43,806 nucleotides of DNA from Saprospiraceae bacterium UBA6168 (GTDB lineage: Bacteria; Bacteroidota; Bacteroidia; Chitinophagales; Saprospiraceae), in NCBI GenBank assembly GCA_002435785.1, contig DIUC01000076.1, forward strand, positions 1 to 43,806, written 5' to 3'. Made by a program: the position numbers and the translations under genes. Positions 23,525 to 31,004 of the stretch are shown here, in pieces. Under the pieces are notes generated by a model, which saw nothing but the letters and a program-made list of their open reading frames with translations, did no database searches and was not told the origin of the DNA. Positions within the stretch are counted from its first letter, which is position 1, and each line of letters begins with the position of its first letter.

Positions 23525-24718
23525 TTACCGGTAAGGCCACACCGGAAAAGCATCCCCGGCTTTAAATTCCTGCCGCTCCAGCGGCAATTCCAAAAAAGCA
23601 TCCGTGTCCGTCAAGTTGGCGAGGTCACCGGAGCCTTGGCCGGTAACGGGCGTGGCGAGCAGTAGCCCATCTTGGCCGTTGGCCAATTTCACTTGCAGAA
23701 AATAGGTCAGGTCGGGCTTAAAGAAATAGTCTTCCGTCAAGACAGCGCATTGATTTTCAATGGTTTGCAGTCCCAAACTTGCCCTCAGCCAAGGCCGGAA
23801 ATAGCGGTGCAAGCACATGAAGGACGACACCGGATTGCCCGGAAAAGCAAAGACCACCGTGCGCTCCGAGCGGCCAAACCAGAACGGCTTGCCGGGTCGC
23901 TGCGAGACTTTGTGGAACAGCTTCCGTACCCCCAATTTTTCCAGCACCTCTGGCAAATGGTCAAACTTGCCCATCGAAACGCCGCCGCTCATCAGCAGCA
24001 CGTCGTATCTCTCCAAACAATTGGCGAGGGTCGCCTCGATGACGGCGGGGTCGTCGGGAAGGTGAAGCAGGTCAGCGGAAAGGCCCCAAGTACCCAGCAC
24101 GGCGGCCATCACATGCACATTTGACTTGCGGATTTGGTAGGGTAATGGAGTCTCGTCCACTTCCACCAGTTCGTCGCCGGAGGAGAGGATGGCAACCTTG
24201 GGTAATGCCGTCACTCGCAACTTCGACTTTCCAACCGTAGCCGCCACGCCCACTTCTGCTGGAGAAATCAAGCTGCCTGCTGCCACGATGGCCTCGCCCG
24301 CCCGGCGGTCAACGCCCTGGCGGTGGATGTGCTGGGCGACCTGAATTTTTTCAATAGAAATGGTGGCAAAACCCTCGTCAATGCTGAGGTCTTCGTACCG
24401 GATGACGGTGTCCGTGCCTTGCGGCAACATGGCCCCCGTCATCACTTCGAGGCAGTTGCCCATTTGCGCAAGCGCCAATTGCGGAGCGCCCGCCGCCTGT
24501 GTGTTTTCGATAAAAAAACGGCGTTGGCCTTGCTCAAAATTTGCGAAACAAATGGCGATGCCGTCCATCGAAACCCGGTCGAAGGGCGGGAAGTCACGGT
24601 CGGCATGGAGGTCTTCCCGCAGCACTCGCCCGACGGAGTGGTGCAGCGGAATGGTCTCGTCCGGCAGGGGCAGGGCGTTTGCCAAAACAATATCGGTAGC
24701 CTGTTTTACAGAAACCAT
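23525..24718 (-). CDS. moeA: Molybdopterin molybdenumtransferase MoeA
   Basis: It inserts molybdate into adenylylated molybdopterin, completing molybdenum cofactor synthesis in the cytosol. The 397 residues cover the four MoeA domains. Visible motifs are FDRVSMDGIA (substrate pocket, near 44-53), VMTGAMLPQGTDTVIRYED (near 92-110), ILSSGDELV (near 176-184), VLLMSGGVSMGKFDHL (near 239-254), RPGKPFWFGR (near 272-281) and FPGNPVSS (near 292-299). No other molybdenum cofactor gene is in the window, so it is a single gene here. The 84-bp palindrome lies 43 bp before its start codon and could affect its transcript. Confidence 0.95.
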   Translation of the reverse strand: MVSVKQATDIVLANALPLPDETIPLHHSVGRVLREDLHADRDFPPFDRVSMDGIAICFANFEQGQRRFFIENTQAAGAPQLALAQMGNCLEVMTGAMLPQGTDTVIRYEDLSIDEGFATISIEKIQVAQHIHRQGVDRRAGEAIVAAGSLISPAEVGVAATVGKSKLRVTALPKVAILSSGDELVEVDETPLPYQIRKSNVHVMAAVLGTWGLSADLLHLPDDPAVIEATLANCLERYDVLLMSGGVSMGKFDHLPEVLEKLGVRKLFHKVSQRPGKPFWFGRSERTVVFAFPGNPVSSFMCLHRYFRPWLRASLGLQTIENQCAVLTEDYFFKPDLTYFLQVKLANGQDGLLLATPVTGQGSGDLANLTDTDAFLELPLERQEFKAGDAFPVWPYR

Positions 24719-24760
24719 TTTGAAAAATAAAGTTTTTTACGCTGCTTGTGCGTCTCGGTG

Positions 24761-24844
24761 TGCGCCGCTTTGTCATTGCCGCAGGCAACCTGCAACGTCT
24801 CGCGAGACGTTGCAGGTTGCCTGCGGCAATGACAAAGCGGCGCA
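24761..24844. repeat. 84-bp perfect palindrome (REPIN-like doublet)
   Basis: The two 42-bp arms are exact complements, centred between 24802 and 24803, with no unpaired loop bases in the sequence itself. Each half contains a REP-like unit (24815-24836, inverted at 24769-24790) with a TTGCC-TGC-GGCAA hairpin and the ATGACAAA tail found in solo copies elsewhere. It lies between the NagX-like gene and moeA on the minus strand. Confidence 0.95.
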
Positions 24845-24872
24845 AAGTATTTCGTATACGGACAGGTGAACA

Positions 24873-25979
24873 TCAGACCCTGATAAAAATCTTCTTCTTG
24901 TACAATACCCACGCAATCAGCGTATTAACGACGACGTGCAGCAATGCGTTGAAGAAAACAGCGGGGTTGTGTCCCATCCAGCCAAAAAGGGTGTCACGCA
25001 CCAAATCGTACAGACTGCCCTCCCCGACGGGGATACTGCCCATTGCGATAGCCAAAATTTCATGGCTAAGGTAGATGGCCAGTGGGTTCACGCCGAGCCA
25101 AATGAACGGCGCAGTCCAACCTGATTTGCCCTTGAAGTCCACGACCCACCACACGGTGCTGAGGGTGAGCAGGGCAAGCCCGCAGTGGTAGAGGACGTAG
25201 CTGCTTGTCCAGAGTTTTTTGTTGATAGGGAACACCTCGCCCCACAGCAGGCCGCCTAACATGAGCAGGAAGCCCACGGCGAAGAAGCCGGCCCAGCGGG
25301 GCAAGTCGTCCTGTTTTTTGCGAAGCCAAAAGCCCGTTAGCACCCCACCGAGGCAGGTGGCCACGGAACTGATGGTGCCGAGGATGCTCTCCGGGTCGTA
25401 GGCAGGGTAGCCAGCGTCGGGTTGGCTCGTCCATTTGTAGAGATGATTGGGGAGTAACAGTCGGTCGAGCCAGGCGCCGAGGTCCTTGCCTTCTTCGAGG
25501 CTGGGAAAACCTTGGCCGGGCACGGGGATGAGCGCTATCAGCGCCCAGTAGCTGAGTAGGCAGCCGATGGCAATCCAGACTTGTTGGCGTACACTGGTTT
25601 TCATGAAAATCAGCGCCGTGATGCCGTACACGATGCCGATGCGGGTGAGCACGCCGGGAATGCGCCAAGTGGACAAATCGAAGTAAGGAGCACCGTTCAA
25701 CAATATTCCGATACCGACAATCCAAGCCGTGCGGGTGAGGATTTTGAGATAAACGTTTTCGCCCGCCTCCTTGCGCTTCGTCAGCGAAAACGTGATGGCG
25801 ATGCCCACAATGAAGAGGAAAAATGGGAAAACGAGGTCGGTGGGGGTGCAGCCGTTCCAGGCGGCGTGTACCAGCGGCGAGCCTTCGGGGAGGCCGCCAG
25901 CGTTGTTGACGAGCACCATCAGTGCTATCGTGAGGCCCCGGAACACGTCGAGGCTGAGCAGGCGTTTGTTAGGTTCCAT
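24873..25979 (-). CDS. NagX-like/HGSNAT-type membrane acyltransferase family protein
   Basis: This 368-residue integral membrane protein opens with RLLSLDVFRGLTIALMVLVNN, the signature of the YeiB/NagX/HGSNAT group (DUF5009/DUF1624-like). About ten hydrophobic stretches follow. Family members transfer acyl groups across membranes, as human HGSNAT does for heparan sulfate, or, in NagX, act with N-acetylglucosamine uptake genes. The block TPTDLVFPFFLFIVG with Asp near 48 is the conserved core, and the HEILA block near 305 is a second conserved region. No sugar transport or glycosidase gene is adjacent, so the acceptor is unknown. The start codon at 25979 precedes the signature by six residues and fits the family. 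Confidence 0.85.
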   Translation of the reverse strand: MEPNKRLLSLDVFRGLTIALMVLVNNAGGLPEGSPLVHAAWNGCTPTDLVFPFFLFIVGIAITFSLTKRKEAGENVYLKILTRTAWIVGIGILLNGAPYFDLSTWRIPGVLTRIGIVYGITALIFMKTSVRQQVWIAIGCLLSYWALIALIPVPGQGFPSLEEGKDLGAWLDRLLLPNHLYKWTSQPDAGYPAYDPESILGTISSVATCLGGVLTGFWLRKKQDDLPRWAGFFAVGFLLMLGGLLWGEVFPINKKLWTSSYVLYHCGLALLTLSTVWWVVDFKGKSGWTAPFIWLGVNPLAIYLSHEILAIAMGSIPVGEGSLYDLVRDTLFGWMGHNPAVFFNALLHVVVNTLIAWVLYKKKIFIRV

Positions 25980-26021
25980 GTTGAATTTCGTTTTGTTTTG
26001 ACTGTTGGGTTTTAGGTTGGG

Positions 26022-26041
26022 GGTTCCTTCGGAATGACAAA
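26022..26041. repeat. Solo REP-like unit
   Basis: GGTTCCTTCGGAATGACAAA matches each half of the palindrome at 24761-24844 apart from one substitution and two single-base gaps, and matches the unit at 19389-19410. It lies between the adenylate cyclase stop and the NagX-like gene start. Confidence 0.6.
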
Positions 26042-26065
26042 AAACTTAGCTTTCATGCAGCCCTT

Positions 26066-26089
26066 ACTGCCAACTGTCGAACTGCCAAC
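26066..26089. repeat. Second copy of the 15-bp repeat
   Basis: ACTGCCAACTGTCGA at 26066-26080 is followed by a nine-base partial copy. It is identical to the tandem at 15029-15058 and ends 3 bp from the stop codon of the cyclase gene. Confidence 0.85.
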
Positions 26090-26091
26090 GC

Positions 26092-27756
26092 TCACCGTTT
26101 CCCCGTCACGTAGTACATCTCCATTTCCCCTTTGTTCTTCACCGGAATCTTGCCCCGTGATTCACAGTTGAAATTGTACTTGACGAGGCCGTGGGTCGTT
26201 TCGGAGATGTTGACCTGGCCCGGCTCGCACTGCTGCTCCATGCGGGCGGCGATGTTGACGGTATCGCCCCAGATGTCGTAGGCGAATTTCTTGAAGCCGA
26301 CCACCCCGGCCACTACTGGCCCTGTGTGCAGGCCGATTCGGGCTTCAAAGTACGGCAAACCGAGCCGCATTTTTTCGGCTTTGTGGTCGTCCAAAAATTC
26401 CTGCATTTCGAGGGCAGCCTGCACGATTCCCTTGGGCACGGTCTTGTGTTTGACCAGTCCGCTGGCACAGAGGTAGGCATCGCCGATAGTCTTGATTTTT
26501 TCGATTTCGGGGTGCTGGGATATGATGTGGTCAAAGGCTCGGAAGCACTCGTTGAGTTCGTTGACCAAGGCGGCTGGCGAAAGCTGCTCGGCGATTTGGG
26601 TGAAGTTTTTGAAGTCGGTAAACAGGACCGTAGCTTCTGGGAATTGCTGTGCAGTGGCCGAGCCTTTTTCCTTCAGTTCCTTTGCTACGTCCACAGGCAT
26701 GATGTTGAACAGCAGTTCATCCGACCGCTGCCGCTCTTCCTCGATGATTTTGTTTTGCTTGGACAGCAGGTTGGTGGATTTCTTTTTGTTCAAATATCGG
26801 AGGTAGAAAGCAATGGATAGCAAAACCGTGAAAAGTGCCGCTATGCCGAGCAGGTAATTCAGGTACTTGCCCTGCTCACGTGCGAGTTCGGCATTTTGGA
26901 GGGCGAGGTCTTTTTGGACGAGGTTGATGGAGTCCATGACCTGTCTGGTCTCCAACGAATCCACGAGGCGACGCCTTACCTCGGCGATGTAGAGCGCCTT
27001 CGCCCGTTCACTGGATACGGTCTTTAGTTTTTCTTCTTTCAACGAGATTTCTTCCACGACCATCTGCTTCTCCGATTCCAGTTCCCGCTGGCGTTCGGTG
27101 AGGAGGGTCTTGTCTTCCTTCAAAATATCGCGTTCGCTGGAGATGTGCTCTTTATCTTTGGTAACAACGCCGATTTCCCCCTCAAGGCGCTTTTTTTCAG
27201 CTTCCAATCGGTCCATCTCCCGCTCCAGTTGGCTTTTTTCTCGCTCTATCTGATTTTTCTGAACATCGTACTGTGCCTGCATCTCGCTGATGCTCTTGCC
27301 GCCTTTTTTGCTGAAATAGTCGAATGCCTCTTGCACCACCTTGAGCGCCTTGCGTTCATTGCGTTCTTTTTCGGCGAGGCGGCTGCGCTCGTCCACGGTC
27401 TTGATGATGAGGTCAGCGTCGTTGACGTCCATGGCGAACTTGGTAGCGGTGCCGAGCCAGATGTCTTGGTTGCGGTCGTCGCGGGTGCGGGCGTAGGCCC
27501 TGGCCACGAGGTAAGATGCCTCGGCGGCCATGCCGCTGTTCTTGAGTTCGAGGGCTTTTTGGTGGGCAGCCTTGCCGTACTCTACTGATTTTTTGGCGTC
27601 TTTTTTCAGCCACTCGGTGCCAAGCTGGTAGTTGAGCGTCATTTTTTCTTTGGCGGAAGTGGCATCCTTGAGCTGCTGCTCAAGCTGTTCAATGCTTTGA
27701 CCTACGGCAAAATTTGCCAAAAAAACAAAAAATAGCAACAGGGTGAATCTGGTCAT
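26092..27756 (-). CDS. Membrane-bound class III adenylate cyclase with TPR and coiled coil
   Basis: This protein of 554 residues should make cAMP. The order is: signal peptide-like start (1-19), TPR-like helices (about 22-145), a long charged coiled coil (about 160-298), one membrane helix (about 300-320) and a cytosolic class III cyclase domain (about 345-554). Catalytic residues: metal Asp381 in VLFTDF and Asp426 in IGDAY; Lys422 (KTIGD) and Asp498 (WGDTVNIAARM) as the adenine-selecting pair, which points to ATP; and Asn501 and Arg505 as transition-state residues. The periplasmic helices are probably the sensor. The frame extends to 27801, but the ATG at 27756 starts the signal peptide. CATCTTTG at 27799-27806 may be its -7 box. 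Confidence 0.9.
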   Translation of the reverse strand: MTRFTLLLFFVFLANFAVGQSIEQLEQQLKDATSAKEKMTLNYQLGTEWLKKDAKKSVEYGKAAHQKALELKNSGMAAEASYLVARAYARTRDDRNQDIWLGTATKFAMDVNDADLIIKTVDERSRLAEKERNERKALKVVQEAFDYFSKKGGKSISEMQAQYDVQKNQIEREKSQLEREMDRLEAEKKRLEGEIGVVTKDKEHISSERDILKEDKTLLTERQRELESEKQMVVEEISLKEEKLKTVSSERAKALYIAEVRRRLVDSLETRQVMDSINLVQKDLALQNAELAREQGKYLNYLLGIAALFTVLLSIAFYLRYLNKKKSTNLLSKQNKIIEEERQRSDELLFNIMPVDVAKELKEKGSATAQQFPEATVLFTDFKNFTQIAEQLSPAALVNELNECFRAFDHIISQHPEIEKIKTIGDAYLCASGLVKHKTVPKGIVQAALEMQEFLDDHKAEKMRLGLPYFEARIGLHTGPVVAGVVGFKKFAYDIWGDTVNIAARMEQQCEPGQVNISETTHGLVKYNFNCESRGKIPVKNKGEMEMYYVTGKR

Positions 27757-28230
27757 CAGTATGTCGAAATTGAGTGAAAGCAAGGGCTGTACCGGGGGCA
27801 AAGATGGTCATTTTGGCCAACCGTGGGCCGTTTTTGTGCGAACGCTGACTTTTCTCACGTGTACAAAAAACAAATAAACGCCAAGCATGGGGTAAGTTCG
27901 CACGTCGCCCAAAAATAAGTTGCGGCAAATGGGCAGGAGTTGAAAAAAATGAGGTGTCGGAAAAATCAAATCCGGGAAAAAGTTTTTTTTAACAACCTTA
28001 TTTTAATAGGTTCACGGCTCAATTTTTCAAAAACATCTTTTGTCGTTTGTTGCCCGTTGTTCTTTTTTCTGACCAAATCAAGCCAAAAACGAGCAAGCAA
28101 CAGCGAGAAAACCAACTAAAGCAGTGGGCGGTAGGCAGTGGGCAGTCTGTGATTTGAGCAAGTAGTTGATTTTCAATCGTTTGCACAAAAACTGCACGGT
28201 GGTTACTCCCAAGGCACTAACAAAAGCGTT
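27757..28230. other. 474-bp divergent intergenic region
   Basis: This holds the divergent starts of the cyclase and EF-G-like genes. Seen: a -7-like CATCTTTG on the minus strand (27799-27806), a TCTTTTG block near 28036-28043 on the plus strand, an imperfect 5-bp stem hairpin near 27993-28012, and a word-repeat run (GCAGTGGGCGGTAGGCAGTG and GGCAGT at 28121-28146). No ORF, tRNA or riboswitch was recognised. Confidence 0.5.
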
Positions 28231-30360
28231 ATGACCTACGACACCAGTAACATCCGTAATGTCGTTATGCTGGGTCACCCCGGCAGCGGAAAAACGACTT
28301 TGGCAGAAACCATGCTCTTCGAGTCCGGCGGCATCAGCCGCCGGGGCACGGTGCAGGAGCAAAACACCGTTTCTGATTACACCGACATCGAGCATGAGCG
28401 GGGCAACTCCATCTTCTCCACGCTCATGCACGACGATTGGCGCGGCAACAAAATCAATGTGCTCGACACACCTGGTTCCGACGACTTCGTCGGGGAAGTG
28501 GTGGCCTCGCTAAAAGTGGCCTCCACTGCCCTGATGGTGCTCAATTCCAAGAGCGGCGTGGAGGTTGGTACGGAACTGCTTTGGGAGTATGTTGAAAAAT
28601 TTGATACGCCCTGCCTTTTCGTCGTCAACCAAATAGACCACGAAAAGGCCGATTTTGAGGCCACGGTGGAGCAGGCCAAGGCCCGGTTTGGCAACAAGGT
28701 GCTGCCCTTCCAATACCCCTTGAACCCAGGCACCGGCTTCAATGCCATCATTGATGCCTTGCGCATGGTCATGTACGTCTTCCCGCCCAATGGCGGCAAG
28801 CCTGAGAAGAAACCAATCCCCGACGCCGAAAAAGGCCGTGCCGACGAGATGCACCGGGCCATCGTGGAGGCCGCTGCCGAGAACGACGACTCCCTGATGG
28901 AGCGCTATTTCGAGGAGGGCGAACTGTCTGAGGCTGACCTAACCGCTGGCCTGCGCATGGCCATTGCCAACCGCACTATTTATCCGCTTTTCTGTTGCTC
29001 CGCCTTAAACAACATGGGCAGCGGTCGCCTCATGGGCTTCATCAACGACGTTTGCCCATCACCTGCCGAGCGGGCCTCCGTCAAATTGGAGGACGGCACG
29101 GAGTTGAGCTGTGACCCCAAGGGCGACGCCACCATTTTTATCTTCAAAACACACCACGAGCCAAGGGTCGGTGTAATTTCTTATTTCAAAGTGTTTTCTG
29201 GCGTGTTGCACACCGGTGATGAATTGGTCAACTCCGACAACCGCACGGTGGAGCGTTTTGGCCAACTCTTCCTTGCCAACGGCAAGAACCGGGAAGCCGC
29301 TCAGGAACTGAAGGCGGGCGACCTCGGCTGTACGGTGAAGCTCAAAAACTCGCATACTAACCAGACGCTGAACAAAAAGGGCGTTGACCGCAAAATAGAA
29401 CCGATTCCCTTCCCCAACTCCCGTATTGATGTGGCGGTGCAGCCGCCAAGCAAGAACGACATGGAGAAGTTGATGAAGGCGCTCCACGCTATCTCGGAGG
29501 AAGACCCGACGTTGAAAATCATTCAGTCCGCAACCCTCAAGCAGACAATCCTCGAAGGCCAAGGCCAGCTTCACCTCGACCTCGTGAAACAGCGCATAGA
29601 GCAGGAGTATGGCGTAGGGATGGAGTTCATCCGTCCGCGCATACCGTACCGGGAAACCATCACCAAGGAGTCGAACGAAGTGTACCGCCACAAAAAGCAA
29701 ACAGGCGGTGCAGGGCAGTTTGCAGAGGTGCACATGCGTATCGAGCCTTATTATGACGGCATGCCCGACCCCACCGGCCTCACTACCCGCAACAAAGAGG
29801 TAGAGCAACTGCCTTGGGGCGGCCAACTTGCCTTCTATTGGTGCATCGTTGGTGGCTCCATTGACGCCCGTTTTTCGAGTGCCATCAAGAAGGGCGTTTT
29901 GCAAAAAATGGAGGAAGGTCCGCTCACCGGCTCCAACTGCCAAGACATCCGGGTTAGCATTTACGACGGCAAGATGCACCCCGTGGACTCCAACGACATG
30001 GCCTTCATGACGGCCAGTATCCAAGCCTTCCGGGCCAACTTTGAGAAGGCTGCGGCGCAATTGATGGAGCCTATTTACGATGTGGAAATCCTATGCGACG
30101 GCGACGTGATGGGCGACGTAATGGGCGACCTGCAAACCCGCCGGGCCATCATCATGGGCATGGACGCCGATGGGCATTACCAGAAAATCATGGCCCGGAT
30201 ACCGCTGGCAGAGATGTACCAATACTCCTCTACCCTGCGCTCCATCTCACAGGGCAAGGCCAAGTTCAACCGAAAGTTTGCGGAGTATGCGCCGGTTCCA
30301 TCGGATATCCAGCAGCGATTGATTGCGGAGCACCGGGCGACGACGAAGGATGAGGATTGA
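28231..30360 (+). CDS. Elongation factor G paralogue (EF-G2-like) with altered G motifs
   Basis: This is a 709-residue translational GTPase of the EF-G type, with G domain (about 1-275), domain II (about 305-395), and domains III-V to the end. P-loop GHPGSGKT (15-22) is intact. Switch I reads RGNSI instead of RGITI. G3 reads DTPGSDDF, so the catalytic histidine of EF-G (DTPGHVDF) is Ser83. G4 reads NQID (133-136) instead of NKxD. It therefore belongs to the EF-G-like group, not to the main factor. An EF-G paralogue lacking GTPase activity has been described in Bacteroides and supports translation in starvation; orthology here is inferred only. No ribosomal protein or EF-Tu gene is nearby. A shared terminator with tRNA-Gln follows. 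Confidence 0.85.
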   Translation: MTYDTSNIRNVVMLGHPGSGKTTLAETMLFESGGISRRGTVQEQNTVSDYTDIEHERGNSIFSTLMHDDWRGNKINVLDTPGSDDFVGEVVASLKVASTALMVLNSKSGVEVGTELLWEYVEKFDTPCLFVVNQIDHEKADFEATVEQAKARFGNKVLPFQYPLNPGTGFNAIIDALRMVMYVFPPNGGKPEKKPIPDAEKGRADEMHRAIVEAAAENDDSLMERYFEEGELSEADLTAGLRMAIANRTIYPLFCCSALNNMGSGRLMGFINDVCPSPAERASVKLEDGTELSCDPKGDATIFIFKTHHEPRVGVISYFKVFSGVLHTGDELVNSDNRTVERFGQLFLANGKNREAAQELKAGDLGCTVKLKNSHTNQTLNKKGVDRKIEPIPFPNSRIDVAVQPPSKNDMEKLMKALHAISEEDPTLKIIQSATLKQTILEGQGQLHLDLVKQRIEQEYGVGMEFIRPRIPYRETITKESNEVYRHKKQTGGAGQFAEVHMRIEPYYDGMPDPTGLTTRNKEVEQLPWGGQLAFYWCIVGGSIDARFSSAIKKGVLQKMEEGPLTGSNCQDIRVSIYDGKMHPVDSNDMAFMTASIQAFRANFEKAAAQLMEPIYDVEILCDGDVMGDVMGDLQTRRAIIMGMDADGHYQKIMARIPLAEMYQYSSTLRSISQGKAKFNRKFAEYAPVPSDIQQRLIAEHRATTKDED

Positions 30361-30436
30361 CGGGTAAAAGGGGTGCTTGGGATTCGGGCTTCCGCAGGTG
30401 CTGGTGGAGCTTGAAATTCTGAAACCTCAGCCCAAA

Positions 30437-30475
30437 AGAAAAGCCCTTGCGGAGATTCCGTCAAGGGCTTTTTTG
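30437..30475. terminator. Shared hairpin terminator of the EF-G-like and tRNA-Gln genes
   Basis: AAAGCCCTTG-CGGA pairs with TCCGTCAAGGGCTTT with one bulge, then a T tract on the plus strand. Read from the minus strand it directly follows the tRNA 3' end. It therefore fits as a bidirectional terminator. Confidence 0.75.
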
Positions 30476-30546
30476 TTGGCCTACAAGGATTCGAACCTCG
30501 ACAGGCAGAACCAAAATCTGATGTGCTACCGTTACACCATAGGCCA
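30476..30546 (-). tRNA. trnQ: tRNA-Gln (anticodon UUG)
   Basis: On the minus strand a complete cloverleaf can be drawn. The acceptor stem is TGGCCTA/TAGGCCA (7 bp), the D arm GTGT/GCAC with GGTA loop, and the anticodon loop TTTTGGT with UUG. The T arm is CGAGG-TTCGAAT-CCTTG, and the variable loop is short. The first pair of the anticodon stem (27-43) is a T-C mismatch. No CCA tail is encoded: AA follows. It is the only tRNA seen in the window and is transcribed away from the HPt gene. No integrase lies nearby, so use as an attachment site is not suggested. Confidence 0.93.
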
Positions 30547-30641
30547 AACTTCAAACTGCTTTTTTCAAAAGCGTGGCAAAGGTATAACGATTTCGCAACT
30601 TTGAAAAGTTCTGATTTATTTTTTTTTCTTTTGACGCTTGT

Positions 30642-31001
30642 TCAAGCCATTTTGGCCTCTCTTTCGAGGGCTTTGATTACGGCTGGCAATTGGGCATTGA
30701 GGGTTTCCACAAGGCATGGGGCGAGTTGTAGGTCTGTCTTGTATTTCGTGACCCGTTCGAGGTCCTTATTGGCATTGGTCATGTCGTCGTTGCCGACGAA
30801 AGCCAGTGTTGACTTCATCTTGTGGCTTACTCGGGTCAGTTCGTCCCAGTCTTCGGTTTCGCACAACGCGCTGATCTTTTCCATTTCTTCGGGCAGTTCT
30901 TCCAGCAGCATGGCCAGCATGGTTTGAACCATTTCTTCATCGTTGTCGGCCATGAGGCGTAGGTAGTCGAGGTTGATACAGTTAATTGTCGTAGTTCCCA
31001 T
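30642..31001 (-). CDS. Histidine phosphotransfer (HPt) protein
   Basis: This small all-alpha 119-residue protein carries the HPt phospho-acceptor motif HKMKST with His60 (VSHKMKSTLAFVG). It has a single HPt bundle and no kinase or membrane part. It sits 3 bp behind the stop of the hybrid kinase gene and is almost certainly in the same transcript. In such relays the kinase phosphorylates its C-terminal receiver, then the phosphoryl group passes to HPt and on to a separate receiver. The final acceptor could be the kinase's own N-terminal receiver or a regulator outside this window; the sequence does not decide. Acidic patches precede the motif. Confidence 0.88.
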   Translation of the reverse strand: MGTTTINCINLDYLRLMADNDEEMVQTMLAMLLEELPEEMEKISALCETEDWDELTRVSHKMKSTLAFVGNDDMTNANKDLERVTKYKTDLQLAPCLVETLNAQLPAVIKALEREAKMA

Positions 31002-31004
31002 GCG

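Noticed and set aside
24594..24869. ORFs across the 84-bp palindrome with the same peptide on both strands
   Set aside because: Identical translation on both strands is what a perfect palindrome gives. It is not evidence for a protein.
30476..30546. tRNA-Gln as an integration (att) site
   Set aside because: No integrase, no direct repeat of the tRNA 3' end and no composition change nearby.
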